Positions 1-7,945 of a stretch of 62,979 nucleotides of DNA are shown here, one piece after another. How positions within the stretch are numbered: the first letter of the stretch is position 1; each line of letters opens with the position of its first letter. The stretch is from NCBI RefSeq assembly GCF_900110165.1, contig NZ_FOCQ01000020.1:1-62979 (forward strand), given 5' to 3'. The notes below the pieces were generated by a model. That model was not told where the DNA came from. It ran no database searches and worked only from the letters and a program-made list of their open reading frames with translations. The translations under genes and the position numbers were made by a program. The stretch is from Lihuaxuella thermophila. GTDB taxonomy: Bacteria; Bacillota; Bacilli; Thermoactinomycetales; Thermoactinomycetaceae.

Positions 1-90
1 CTCCGCTTTGAATTACAGGTCTCCAAGAGAATTTAGACAAATGCTAACTCAAAAAGTTGCATAATTGTCTGGACTTATGGGGGGCATTAA

Positions 91-225
91 GGATTAAATT
101 ACACTCTTGCATTATCTATTTCGAGCGTAGCTGCTACTAACGGTATGCCTATATTACTTACTCAAACCGATACAATTCCAACCTCAATTGAAACATATAT
201 TAAAAATCACCCAGAACAACGGTAA
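91..225 (+). pseudogene. Relic of a cell-wall-binding repeat 2 protein (3' end)
   Basis: An open frame without a start codon, closed by TAA at 223-225 and preceded in frame by a stop at 88-90, reads like the C-terminal unit of a CW_binding_2 repeat: a GLNY..ALSIS core, then AATNGMPILLT, then a short helix ending in NHPEQR. That alternation of a Gly-Asn-Tyr core and a 'GMPILLT' strand is typical of this secreted wall-binding repeat family. Nothing upstream in the window continues it cleanly, so it is a remnant or a frameshifted tail. The assignment rests on pattern memory. Confidence 0.45.
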
Positions 226-580
226 TGGTCGTTGATCCTTCCCCGATGTTTGGCTTTCTTTTTTGAAACTTGCTCTCTCTTATTTGATCCAACTCTTTCT
301 TCTTTTCACGACTCAAAATTTACTTTTCTTCTTTGCGGACGCTTATTTCCATTTTGATTGCTTCCTGCACGTAAGAAGGGGTTCCTGTTTGCCCGCATCT
401 CCTTGGCCGCCTGAAACGGCTGAAGGAAAAGTGAAAGTTTGATGAATGCCTCTTATATGAGCTGCATCCATCATGCCCCTTAAGCCCGGTTCGATGCGAA
501 ACAACAGCCGGTTCATGGTATAAAAGAAAGAAACTTAGCCCATATTGGAATGTAGATTATGGAAAGTGAGGAAAATAAAT
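226..580. other. Gene-free stretch upstream of the encapsulin operon
   Basis: No convincing coding frame is visible. A TATAAA at 519-524 could be the -10 of the cargo gene promoter but has no good -35 partner. No Fur-box-like sequence was seen here, unlike the region upstream of the ferredoxin. Confidence 0.4.
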
Positions 581-1183
581 TTGACCGAAACTTTCTTGAA
601 TTTGAAGGATATATTGAGCCGTTCAAAACAAGCGCTGGCGGATTTTATGCAAATGTTGGAGCCGGTCATCGAAAATGCAAAAGACGAACACGAGCGGTTG
701 TACTTTCACCACATTTACGAGGAAGAAGAGCACCGCTCTGACCGGTTGCAAGATTTATTCCCCAAGATTGATGCCTTGATTGAAAACCCGGCGGTGCAAA
801 ATACGAGGAATCCCGAATTTATTCATGTTTTGCAAGACCTGAGCCTGGAAAAGTTCGGACTTCACAATTTTTTGGAGCATTTGGATTTGGCTCTCTATCA
901 GTTTAAAGATACGGAGCATGCCCATCGGCTCCAGGAGATGCGGGAGATGACGTTTGAGGACTACCAGGAGACAAAAAAATTGATGCAAGTGTTGAATGAA
1001 CAGTTTGACGGAGCAGCTTCCAAAGGAGGTTCTGTCCCGATGGATGATAAGGAAGATGTGAGAGAGGAATTAAAAATTGATATGTACACGGATGGTGCCG
1101 ATGATCGGGTGGCAACAGAAACGCAATCCCTGATCAAAAAGAAAAGTTTGACGGTGGGAAGCCTAAAAAACTTACGGAGGTAA
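581..1183 (+). CDS. IMEF-type encapsulin cargo, iron-mineralising ferritin-like protein
   Basis: A helical ferritin-like protein of about 200 residues that is packaged in the encapsulin shell and, in the family, oxidises ferrous iron to build a mineral core. The N-terminal half carries acidic and histidine residues of the expected diiron type (ENAKDEHERLYFHHIYEEEEHR). After a flexible acidic linker from about residue 145, the C-terminus ends in the shell-targeting tag LTVGSLKNLRR. The start is set at TTG 581, 9 bases after a GTGAGG ribosome site; longer frames from TTG 545 lack one. The stop codon overlaps the ribosome site of the shell gene 5 bases downstream, so the two are cotranscribed. 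The family match is strong; the chemistry is taken from studied relatives. Confidence 0.88.
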   Translation: MTETFLNLKDILSRSKQALADFMQMLEPVIENAKDEHERLYFHHIYEEEEHRSDRLQDLFPKIDALIENPAVQNTRNPEFIHVLQDLSLEKFGLHNFLEHLDLALYQFKDTEHAHRLQEMREMTFEDYQETKKLMQVLNEQFDGAASKGGSVPMDDKEDVREELKIDMYTDGADDRVATETQSLIKKKSLTVGSLKNLRR

Positions 1184-1188
1184 AAAAG

Positions 1189-2046
1189 ATGGATAAAGTC
1201 ACGCGTTTCCCGGAAGTTCCATTTAACGAAGAACAATGGGAGTCTTTAGAGACGACTGTGATTGAAAGCGCCAGAAGGCAACTGGTCGGAAGACGATTTA
1301 TCGATATTTACGGCCCGCTGGGCGAAGGCGTTCAGACAGTAGTGAATGACATCTTTGAGAGACCGGAAACGGGGAAACTCAGCCTGCACGGGGAGGTTCC
1401 GGATCTGTCCCAGCCCACGGGTCGCGTCAATTTGACCATCCCCATGTTGTACAAGGATTTTATTTTGTACTGGCGCGACATTCAACAAAGCAAATCCATG
1501 GATATTCCGATTGATTTTTCACCGGCCGCCAATGCCGCCCAGCAATGTGCCCTGCTGGAAGACGACTTGATTTTCAACGGCTCCGATCAATTTAACCTTC
1601 CCGGCCTGATGAACGTTAAAGGAAGGTTAACCCACATTCGCAGCGATTGGATGAAATCAGGCAACGCCTTCACCGATGTGGTGGAAGCAAGGAATAAATT
1701 ATTAAGCATGGGCCACAGCGGTCCATATGCTCTGGTGGTGTCTCCTTCTCTCTATGCTTTATTGCACCGTGTGCACGAAGGAACGCATGTCCTGGAAATC
1801 GAGCATGTCCGCGAATTAATGACGGACGGAATTTATCAGTCCCCTGTGATTTCCGGTGAGGCCGGGGTTGTCGTAGCCACCGGAAGGCAAAACCTCGATC
1901 TGGCCATTGCCGAAGACTTTGACACCGTTTTTCTTGATGTTGAAAACATGAATTACCTGTTCCGGGTGTATGAAGCTCTCGTCCTTCGAATTAAACGCCC
2001 GAGCGCCATTTGCACGTTGGAGGATCCGGAGGGCAACACCAAGTGA
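1189..2046 (+). CDS. Encapsulin shell protein (family 1, HK97 fold)
   Basis: A 285-residue capsid-like protein that self-assembles into a protein nanocompartment around tagged cargo. The sequence follows the linocin M18/encapsulin family throughout: an N-terminal cargo-docking helix (EEQWESLETTVIESARRQLVGRRF), a central E-loop and peripheral domain, and a C-terminal A-domain ending in RIKRPSAICTLEDP. The slightly long size fits the large shells (T=4) described for IMEF systems, though shell geometry cannot be read from sequence alone. An excellent GGAGG site lies 8 bases before ATG, inside the end of the cargo gene. A hairpin terminator follows directly, so cargo and shell form a two-gene operon for iron storage. 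Confidence 0.94.
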   Translation: MDKVTRFPEVPFNEEQWESLETTVIESARRQLVGRRFIDIYGPLGEGVQTVVNDIFERPETGKLSLHGEVPDLSQPTGRVNLTIPMLYKDFILYWRDIQQSKSMDIPIDFSPAANAAQQCALLEDDLIFNGSDQFNLPGLMNVKGRLTHIRSDWMKSGNAFTDVVEARNKLLSMGHSGPYALVVSPSLYALLHRVHEGTHVLEIEHVRELMTDGIYQSPVISGEAGVVVATGRQNLDLAIAEDFDTVFLDVENMNYLFRVYEALVLRIKRPSAICTLEDPEGNTK

Positions 2047-2077
2047 AAGCAGGAGCGATGATTCCTGCTTTTTTTAC
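2047..2077 (+). terminator. Terminator of the IMEF-encapsulin operon
   Basis: AAGCAGGA (2047-2054) pairs with TCCTGCTT (2063-2070) and is followed by a T-run to 2077. It begins right after the encapsulin stop codon. Confidence 0.88.
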
Positions 2078-2103
2078 GTTCAATCAATGAAATGATGAAT
2101 TTC

Positions 2104-2571
2104 TTAAGATGCGATCTGGACCGCTTTTTGGTGCTCCCGGAGGAGACTCACATTCAGTACGCCTTTCGCGGATTCCAGTCCGATATCATTGACGATGGCT
2201 TGAACCTCTTGTACGAACGGCTCTGTGCAACAGCCCTCGTTTACTTCACAGAGACGTTTGAGATATTTTAGCTTCTCCTTCACCTTGATGGATTTGTAAT
2301 AGCTGTTTCGAAGCTCATGAATCCGTTTATGCACGGGAGAAACAATACTGCTGATTTCCCTCACGTTGACGATCATTTTGAGACCCGAGTCCGAAACAAA
2401 GCCGATCGTATAAAAAACGGAGCCCGTATAATCAATGCTGGTGATAACCGGATTTTTAAATACTTCGCCCGAGCTCAACCGGATGCTTTCCGCTTCGATG
2501 GCCCCGCCCACTCTTCGCTCATTTGCCAGAATTGTATATATATCTGTCAGACCATTCACCTGATAGTTCAC
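2104..2571 (-). CDS. Unrecognised 155-residue protein inside the encapsulin locus
   Basis: Not recognised. It lies between the encapsulin operon and the ferredoxin, convergent with the first and divergent from the second. The N-terminal two thirds look like beta strands (VNGLTDIYTILANERRVGGA, then VKNP-type and SDSGLKMIVNV strands). The C-terminal third is helical, with the adjacent cysteines CCTEP and a third Cys (KRLCEVNEG) just before. There is no signal peptide, membrane segment or LTVGSL-type tag, so direct packaging is not indicated. The frame is open back to ATG 2625, but that start has no ribosome site, whereas GTG 2571 sits 8 bases after GGGGAGGG. This leaves a promoter with Fur-like boxes just upstream. 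It may be an accessory or regulator of iron storage; that is a guess from position. Confidence 0.7.
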   Translation of the reverse strand: MNYQVNGLTDIYTILANERRVGGAIEAESIRLSSGEVFKNPVITSIDYTGSVFYTIGFVSDSGLKMIVNVREISSIVSPVHKRIHELRNSYYKSIKVKEKLKYLKRLCEVNEGCCTEPFVQEVQAIVNDIGLESAKGVLNVSLLREHQKAVQIAS

Positions 2572-2603
2572 GTAGAACCCTCCCCGGAGGAATTCCCACC
2601 CGT

Positions 2604-2653
2604 TGAAATTAATTCTCATTATCATATTAATTGAAAATGATTTTTAGCGTCAA
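2604..2653 (-). promoter_or_regulatory. Fur-box-like operator over a leftward promoter
   Basis: On the minus strand, TTGACG (2648-2653), an 18-base spacer and TAATAT (2624-2629) form a sigma-A-like promoter for the unrecognised gene. Two stretches resemble the Fur 7-1-7 box: TGATAATGAGAATTA (minus strand, starting at 2624) and TGAAAATGATTTTTA (plus strand, from 2632). They overlap the -10 and the spacer. The site lies between divergent genes and could also control the ferredoxin. Confidence 0.65.
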
Positions 2654-2756
2654 GCAGCTTTCGGATGGTACCGCTCGGTAAATGTTTCCTTTAGAAATCC
2701 TTTTTCATTTCCATTAGAATGGGGAATAAAAAGCGAAATGAAATGGGGAAATGATG

Positions 2757-3143
2757 TTGAGTAAGAAGCGATTGACCGTAGGATCTTTGCGCCCTCAAGC
2801 AAAGGAAAGCCTTCCTCGCAAAGTAAATCCATCGTCTGCCCACCCTGCGCCCGGGCAACAACATACGACCCGTCAAACGGCATCCCGCCCTCTGATCAAA
2901 TTAAAACAACATGACCGCACCTTCACCTTGATTCCTGTTTCAGGGACAACCCTGTTAGACGCCGCTCTGAGCCAACATCAACCGATTGATTATAAATGCA
3001 GAAAAGGAGATTGCGGGAAATGCAAGGTACAAGTACTGGAGGGATCGGCTTGCATTTCTTCGCCCGCTCCGGAAGAGATCAGCACATTAAAAAAAGAGCT
3101 GGCGAAAGGTTATCGCCTCGCCTGCCAGACCAAGATTTATTAA
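2757..3143 (+). CDS. Encapsulin-targeted [2Fe-2S] ferredoxin
   Basis: A plant-type ferredoxin of about 128 residues with an unusual N-terminal extension. The cluster ligands are visible as C-x4-C-x2-C (CRKGDCGKC) and a distal Cys in RLACQT. The extension begins SKKRLTVGSL, nearly the same tag that ends the IMEF cargo, so this protein is expected inside the encapsulin. Known IMEF-system relatives are thought to supply electrons that reduce and release stored iron. After the tag comes a Pro/Gln/Lys-rich linker to about residue 45. TTG 2757 is preferred because GGGGAA lies 7 bases before it; ATG 2751 or 2754 would add one or two residues. It has its own transcription unit, divergent from the Fur-boxed gene. 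Confidence 0.9.
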   Translation: MSKKRLTVGSLRPQAKESLPRKVNPSSAHPAPGQQHTTRQTASRPLIKLKQHDRTFTLIPVSGTTLLDAALSQHQPIDYKCRKGDCGKCKVQVLEGSACISSPAPEEISTLKKELAKGYRLACQTKIY

Positions 3144-3229
3144 CCGGGATCACAGACCAAACTGACTTGCCGCATAGGTGAACGGAGAAATTCGGCAACA
3201 GCTGGACAGAACCCATTCAGCCCGAAACA

Positions 3230-3262
3230 TAAAAATGCCCGTCACGTGATGCAACGGGCATT
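3230..3262 (-). terminator. Terminator of the poly-gamma-glutamate hydrolase gene
   Basis: Inverted repeat ATGCCCGT (3235-3242) / ACGGGCAT (3254-3261); on the minus strand the stem is followed by TTTTTATG. It is 34 bases beyond the stop. Confidence 0.8.
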
Positions 3263-3295
3263 GACATCTTTACACTGATTGCGATCGAACGGTGA

Positions 3296-4297
3296 TCAAT
3301 AATGGAGTCCGCCATAAATCCAGGAGGCGTTTCCGGAGACATTGACCACTTTGATTTTATAATAGCCTGTAGCAAGTCCGCTCAACGTATGTTTAAAGGT
3401 GGTATGGCCGACCGCTTCATCTGTTTTGGACAATACCAATCGGTTATTCCGGTCATATACCTCGAAACGGATTTTACCCGTCTGTTTGGGATTCACCGGG
3501 CTTTGCACTCCGATCAGGTAATCATCACCGGTCAAATAAAACTCTTTTCCATCATTCAACCAAAATCCATAGGAAAAATTACTGCTGCCAAAATCATATG
3601 TCCGGCCGTCCGGATGCGAGAGTGATGCTGAGATTCCCGCGCGAATCGCACCCGCGAATTTGGCAAGCTGTGCCCTTCCTTCTTCTGTATCGGCACGAAG
3701 TACATCACGCAGCCCCCGGGTGATCTCCAATTGGACGCCTTTTAATGTCCGGCCCTTGTTACAGATGTTATTGGGACTGGTTCCGGCCAGTTCCGGCGGG
3801 GCAGGCTCCACGCGAAATCCGGCCTGCGACAGCTTGTCGCTAATGATATTTTTCATATGGGTGTTTAATCCGCCCATGTATACAATCTTCTCACTGCTGC
3901 CTGCGGCACCGTGGATGGAAACTACTTTGTTTTTCTGTGCCGTCATTTTGATGGCAGTCGGTTCATCAAAATGGGTAGAGGTCACATGTAAATCATTTCG
4001 CCCATCCTGATTGGAATCAACGAAAATGTTTGCTTCAAACAAATAATAGCTGTGGTCGTCCTGGGCAACTGCCTTCACAATTTCAGAGGTTCCTGTTTCG
4101 ATTCTTCCGCCGTGAATGCCTAAAATAATCACATCGTTACTACGGGATTGCGTCGTGATATCATAGTCTTCCCCCAACTGGTGATGAGCGGCAAGCTCTT
4201 CATAGTTGGCATACACATCTTCAGCCGCTGACACGGAAGGAATGTTGGAAAAGGTAAAAGCGAGTAACGATCCCAGAACGAAGACTGCTTTTTTCAT
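3296..4297 (-). CDS. Secreted poly-gamma-glutamate hydrolase family protein
   Basis: A predicted exported zinc hydrolase of the DUF867/PghP family, which cleaves gamma-glutamyl bonds of poly-gamma-glutamate. A signal peptide (MKKAVFVLGSLLAFTFSN..VSA) precedes the mature chain. The family hallmarks follow: GIHGGRIETGTSEI with metal-type His and Glu, ATxxHFDEP, and GLNTHMKNIISDKLSQAGF. About 90 C-terminal residues after the catalytic part look like an extra beta-rich pre-peptidase-type domain (FYLTGDDYLIGVQSP...), ending IYGGLHY. The start is placed at ATG 4297, giving 333 residues, because AAGAAAGG lies just upstream; ATG 4333 would add 12 polar residues before the signal peptide. It is monocistronic, with its own terminator. 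Confidence 0.82.
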   Translation of the reverse strand: MKKAVFVLGSLLAFTFSNIPSVSAAEDVYANYEELAAHHQLGEDYDITTQSRSNDVIILGIHGGRIETGTSEIVKAVAQDDHSYYLFEANIFVDSNQDGRNDLHVTSTHFDEPTAIKMTAQKNKVVSIHGAAGSSEKIVYMGGLNTHMKNIISDKLSQAGFRVEPAPPELAGTSPNNICNKGRTLKGVQLEITRGLRDVLRADTEEGRAQLAKFAGAIRAGISASLSHPDGRTYDFGSSNFSYGFWLNDGKEFYLTGDDYLIGVQSPVNPKQTGKIRFEVYDRNNRLVLSKTDEAVGHTTFKHTLSGLATGYYKIKVVNVSGNASWIYGGLHY

Positions 4298-4463
4298 CGG
4301 CATCCCTTTCTTATTTTTTGAATCAAAATGCATTTCTAAGTATAATCCATTTTGTTACGGGATGAAAATATCACTTCATAAAATTTACACTGGATTGCAA
4401 AAATTCAATTGAACCGCCGGAATTTGTGACACATCCCCACCAAGGATATGGTTCAAAACAAGA

Positions 4464-4500
4464 AAATCCAAATCACGGGCAACATTCGTGACTTGGATTT
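4464..4500 (-). terminator. Terminator at the end of the caa3 oxidase cluster
   Basis: A 14-bp stem, AAATCCAAATCACG (4464-4477) with CGTGACTTGGATTT (4487-4500), has one G-T type mismatch. Read leftward it is followed by TCTTGTTTTG. Confidence 0.8.
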
Positions 4501-4507
4501 TTTTACG

Positions 4508-4969
4508 TTAAAAGCCCCAATAGGCGCGGAACAGATTGGTCGTTTTTCCTTCGGGAAAGATCTGAAACAGAAGCAGATAGACGAGTACCCCGGTTACAGC
4601 GGTAATCAGCCAGATCCTGGCGGTCCATGGCCCGATTTTTTTATGTTTGTCAAATCTCTTTTTGGCGGCATAATACAGGGTCATCACTGCCAGCACAGGC
4701 GCAATGACGGTTAAAATGATGTGAAAAGTCAAAAAGGCCTTATAGTACGGGCGCCAAGCCTCAGGCCCTCCAAAATCGGTGTTTCCGATGAAAATCGTAC
4801 GCACCATATACAGGATAAAAAACAGAGCGGCAAATGCCACGGATGCGATCATCAAACGGCGATGGGCATCCACTTTTCCCCTCCGGATCATCACCCATCC
4901 GATCGCCATCAACACGGCACTTGTTGCGGTACACGAAGTGCTCATCAGAGCCAGTGTACTACCTTCCAT
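4508..4969 (-). CDS. ctaM: DUF420 membrane protein, CtaM-like oxidase assembly factor
   Basis: A 153-residue protein with four predicted membrane helices, of the DUF420 family (B. subtilis YozB, S. aureus CtaM). Relatives are needed to mature heme-A terminal oxidases. The motif around residues 32-40 (VDAHRRLMIAS) and the HIILTVIAPVLA helix are family features. It follows ctaF by about 65 bases, at the position where Bacillus caa3 operons carry ctaG, and no ctaG is present. The function is inferred from family and position. Confidence 0.82.
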   Translation of the reverse strand: MEGSTLALMSTSCTATSAVLMAIGWVMIRRGKVDAHRRLMIASVAFAALFFILYMVRTIFIGNTDFGGPEAWRPYYKAFLTFHIILTVIAPVLAVMTLYYAAKKRFDKHKKIGPWTARIWLITAVTGVLVYLLLFQIFPEGKTTNLFRAYWGF

Positions 4970-4996
4970 ACGACTTTGCTCCCCCTTTAAATGGAA

Positions 4997-5027
4997 GGCC
5001 CTCTGCCAGCCAGTTGGACAGAGGGCC
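4997..5027 (-). terminator. Strong hairpin between ctaF and ctaM
   Basis: GGCCCTCTG (4997-5005) and CAGAGGGCC (5019-5027) form a 9-bp GC-rich stem. The tail on the minus strand is TTCCATTTAA, a weak T-tract, so it may attenuate or process the transcript rather than end it fully. Confidence 0.55.
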
Positions 5028-5035
5028 CCGGGATG

Positions 5036-5347
5036 TTACATCAAGATAATCCCCACTGCGGAAACCACCGCAATCAGGATCCCGGCCATGATAAAAAGCG
5101 TATAGTAGCCGGAACCTTTTTGATCAAGGTGCATGAAAGTGAATAGCTGCAAGAAGACCTGGATCGCCGCAAAGATGATGATCAGCGGCAATACCCAGCC
5201 CTCGGGAACCACATCGGTGGCCACCAGATAAAAGGCCAGAGCGGTCAGAACAATCATGATTGCGAATGAAATCAAGTGTTTCATTACGCCTTCAGGTTTC
5301 CGGGACGCCGGTTGATTGGTGGTAGATTGTTGATTGTGCCCAGCCAC
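5036..5347 (-). CDS. ctaF: Cytochrome c oxidase (caa3) subunit IV
   Basis: A 103-residue small subunit of the caa3 oxidase with three predicted membrane helices after a polar N-terminus of about 22 residues. The helix sequence FLQLFTFMHLDQKGSG is typical of the CtaF/CyoD-like family. It starts 3 bases after the ctaE stop, so it is translated from the same message. This subunit has no redox centre; it supports complex assembly or stability. Confidence 0.9.
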   Translation of the reverse strand: MAGHNQQSTTNQPASRKPEGVMKHLISFAIMIVLTALAFYLVATDVVPEGWVLPLIIIFAAIQVFLQLFTFMHLDQKGSGYYTLFIMAGILIAVVSAVGIILM

Positions 5348-5350
5348 TTC

Positions 5351-5971
5351 TCAGCCCACCTTTCCAAGAAGATAAACAAGAGTGAAGATGAATACCCAAA
5401 CTACGTCGATGAAGTGCCAGTACAGGCTCGACACAAACAGTTTGGGAGCCATCTCGGTGGTAATCCCCCGCTTGGCTGCCTGGAGCATCAGAGTGGAGAT
5501 CCAAACGATCCCGAAAGTTACGTGAGCACCGTGGGTTCCTACCAGTGCATAGAATGAGGACCCAAATGCACTGCTCATAAAAGTATGCCCTTCATGCACG
5601 TAATGAATGAACTCGTAAATCTCCAACACAAGGAAACCCAAACCGAGGAGAACGGTAACGCCCAGCCAGAACTGCATGGTTTTCAACTTTAACTGGTTCA
5701 TTGCATGCATGGCGAGAACGCTGGTCAAGCTGCTGGTGAGAAGGATAGCAGTTGCAAGGGCTACCAATTTGAGATCGAATAAATGCTCCCCGGTGGGACC
5801 GCCCATCGTCTGGTTTCTGAGAGCCAGATAAGTTCCAAACAAACAGGCGAACAGCACGGTTTCGGCTCCGAGGAAGAGCCAGAAACCCAACACCTTATTT
5901 TTTCCATCTAGCGATGCCGTTTCCAAATGGCCGTTCTGGGGGGCTGTGTTTTCGTGTGTATGTGCTGCCAT
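5351..5971 (-). CDS. ctaE: Cytochrome c oxidase (caa3) subunit III
   Basis: A 206-residue membrane subunit with five predicted helices, the bacterial short form of subunit III. Family features are WLFLGAETVLFACLFGTYLALR in the first helix, GTHGAHVTFGI near residue 150 and the C-terminal LYWHFIDVVWVFIFTLVYL. It has no cofactor of its own but stabilises proton uptake in subunit I. Its ATG overlaps the last base of the ctaD stop codon, indicating translational coupling. Confidence 0.96.
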   Translation of the reverse strand: MAAHTHENTAPQNGHLETASLDGKNKVLGFWLFLGAETVLFACLFGTYLALRNQTMGGPTGEHLFDLKLVALATAILLTSSLTSVLAMHAMNQLKLKTMQFWLGVTVLLGLGFLVLEIYEFIHYVHEGHTFMSSAFGSSFYALVGTHGAHVTFGIVWISTLMLQAAKRGITTEMAPKLFVSSLYWHFIDVVWVFIFTLVYLLGKVG

Positions 5972-7890
5972 TATGCCTGAACCCCCTTATTCGCATCTTC
6001 GATTTCTTCCGGTTCGATATGGTAGCCGTGATCCTGTTCAAACGAGCGCATGAACATGGTAATCACAACGACAATCAAACCTAAGATCCCCACTGCATAG
6101 TTGCCGCGTGCGATAAACCCGAATCCCGCGATAAAGAATCCAAGCGACATCAGAACCGGCAGATATGAAGGGGAAGGCATATGGATAGACCCGAGCGGTT
6201 CTGCCGGCGTCATGCCTTTGTTTCCAGCTTGCTTCTCCAGCCAGAACGGATCCAATCCGCGTACGCGCGGCAATTGGGCAAAGTTATATTCCGGCGGAGG
6301 AGAAGGAATCGCCCACTCAAGGGTGCGTCCGTTCCACGGGTCGGCAGGAGCCTGTGCCTCCACTTTAAATGTCTTATAGATGTTATAGATAAACGCCAGC
6401 GTACCAATGGTCATTCCAAATACACCGATCGTGCTGATCAAGTTAATCGTTTCCAGTCCGACACCGCTTTGATAGGTAAATACCCGGCGCGGCATACCAA
6501 AGAGCCCCAGGAAGTGCTGCGGGAAGAAAGTCAGATGGAAACCGATCAGGAAAGTCCAGAAGTGGAATTTACCCAACTTCTCGTCGAGCAGCTTTCCAAA
6601 CATTTTGGGCCACCAATAGTATGCGCCCGCAAACATGCCGAATACGGTACCACCGACCAGTACATAGTGGAAGTGCGCCACGACGAAGTAGCTGTCCTGA
6701 TACTGGTAGTCAGCCGGCGGCAGAGCGAGCATAACCCCGGTCATCCCACCCATGACGAAAGTGGGAATAAATCCGACGGCAAACAGCATCGCCGTTGTGA
6801 ACCGGATCTCACCGCCCCACATGGTAAAGAGCCAGTTAAAGACTTTAATCCCGGTCGGTACAGCAATCGCCATGGTTGCCACCGCGAACAAGGAGTTGGA
6901 CACCGGTCCGAGACCCACGGTAAACATATGGTGCACCCACACCATGAAGCCCAGGAAACCGATCAATACGGTTGCGAAGACCATGGAGGTGTAACCAAAC
7001 AGGCGTTTCTTGGAGAAAGTGCTGATCACTTCGGACATAACTCCGAACGCCGGCAAAATCACGATATATACTTCCGGGTGACCAAAGATCCAGAATAAGT
7101 GTTGCCAGATTACCGTGCTTCCGCCCATGGTGTAATCGAAGAAGTTTGCACCGAACAAGCGGTCAAACATCAGTAAGAGAAGGGCTACGGTCAACGCCGG
7201 GAAGGCGAACAAAATCAATGCGGAGGTTACGAATGAAGTCCATGTAAAAAGCGGCATTCTCAAGTAAGTCATGCCGGGTGCACGCAAGTTGATGATGGTT
7301 ACCAGGAAGTTCAATCCACCGATCAACGTACCGATCCCGGAAATCTGCAACCCGAGTACGTAGTAGTCAATTCCGGGGCCCGGGCTGTACTCGTTGAGTG
7401 CCAGAGATGTATAAGAGGTCCAACCTGCATCCGGAGCGCCACCAAAGATCCAGCTGAGGTTGAGCAGGAGTCCGCCCGCAAAGAACAGCCAGAAGCCCAA
7501 GGCGTTGACAAACGGAAACGCAACGTCACGCGCACCGATCTGCAGGGGCACAATCGCGTTCATGAGACCGAAAATCATCGGCATTGCTGCCAGAAAGATC
7601 ATGGTCGTCCCATGCATCGTCAACAATTCGTTAAAGGTATCGCCGACGAAGAGATCGTTATGAGGAACGATCAACTGCAAGCGCATGAACAACGCTTCAA
7701 TTCCACCGACGATGAAGAAAAAGAAACCAGACATGAAATACAAAATCGCGATCTTCTTATGGTCCACCGTGGTGAGCCAGTCCCAAACCTTGCTGGTTTT
7801 GACCCGATCCAGGAAGTCTTTGTTATAACCCCCGGTGAAGATCGCGGTCAAAAACAAGGCCAGTACGAGAAGTACTATAAGCGTCCCCAA
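5971..7890 (-). CDS. ctaD: Cytochrome c oxidase (caa3) subunit I
   Basis: The catalytic subunit of the heme-copper oxidase: it reduces oxygen to water and pumps protons. At 639 residues it matches Bacillus CtaD, including the extra N-terminal and C-terminal helices. Visible signatures are LTTVDHKKIAILYF, the low-spin heme ligand region LTMHGTTMIF, the CuB and cross-linked Tyr motif IFGHPEVYIVILPAFG, the VWVHHMF pair and the heme ligands in VVAHFHYVL. The start is TTG 7890, six bases after AAGGAGGG. It is the third gene of the leftward operon. Confidence 0.97.
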   Translation of the reverse strand: MGTLIVLLVLALFLTAIFTGGYNKDFLDRVKTSKVWDWLTTVDHKKIAILYFMSGFFFFIVGGIEALFMRLQLIVPHNDLFVGDTFNELLTMHGTTMIFLAAMPMIFGLMNAIVPLQIGARDVAFPFVNALGFWLFFAGGLLLNLSWIFGGAPDAGWTSYTSLALNEYSPGPGIDYYVLGLQISGIGTLIGGLNFLVTIINLRAPGMTYLRMPLFTWTSFVTSALILFAFPALTVALLLLMFDRLFGANFFDYTMGGSTVIWQHLFWIFGHPEVYIVILPAFGVMSEVISTFSKKRLFGYTSMVFATVLIGFLGFMVWVHHMFTVGLGPVSNSLFAVATMAIAVPTGIKVFNWLFTMWGGEIRFTTAMLFAVGFIPTFVMGGMTGVMLALPPADYQYQDSYFVVAHFHYVLVGGTVFGMFAGAYYWWPKMFGKLLDEKLGKFHFWTFLIGFHLTFFPQHFLGLFGMPRRVFTYQSGVGLETINLISTIGVFGMTIGTLAFIYNIYKTFKVEAQAPADPWNGRTLEWAIPSPPPEYNFAQLPRVRGLDPFWLEKQAGNKGMTPAEPLGSIHMPSPSYLPVLMSLGFFIAGFGFIARGNYAVGILGLIVVVITMFMRSFEQDHGYHIEPEEIEDANKGVQA

Positions 7891-7945
7891 GGTGATCCCT
7901 CCTTCTTTAGTCTTCTGTGATTCTCAGTTACGATGAAATATGTTA

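Noticed and set aside
6181-7098. 305-residue open frame on the plus strand opposite ctaD
   Set aside because: Antisense shadow of the highly conserved ctaD; no ribosome site and no family resemblance.
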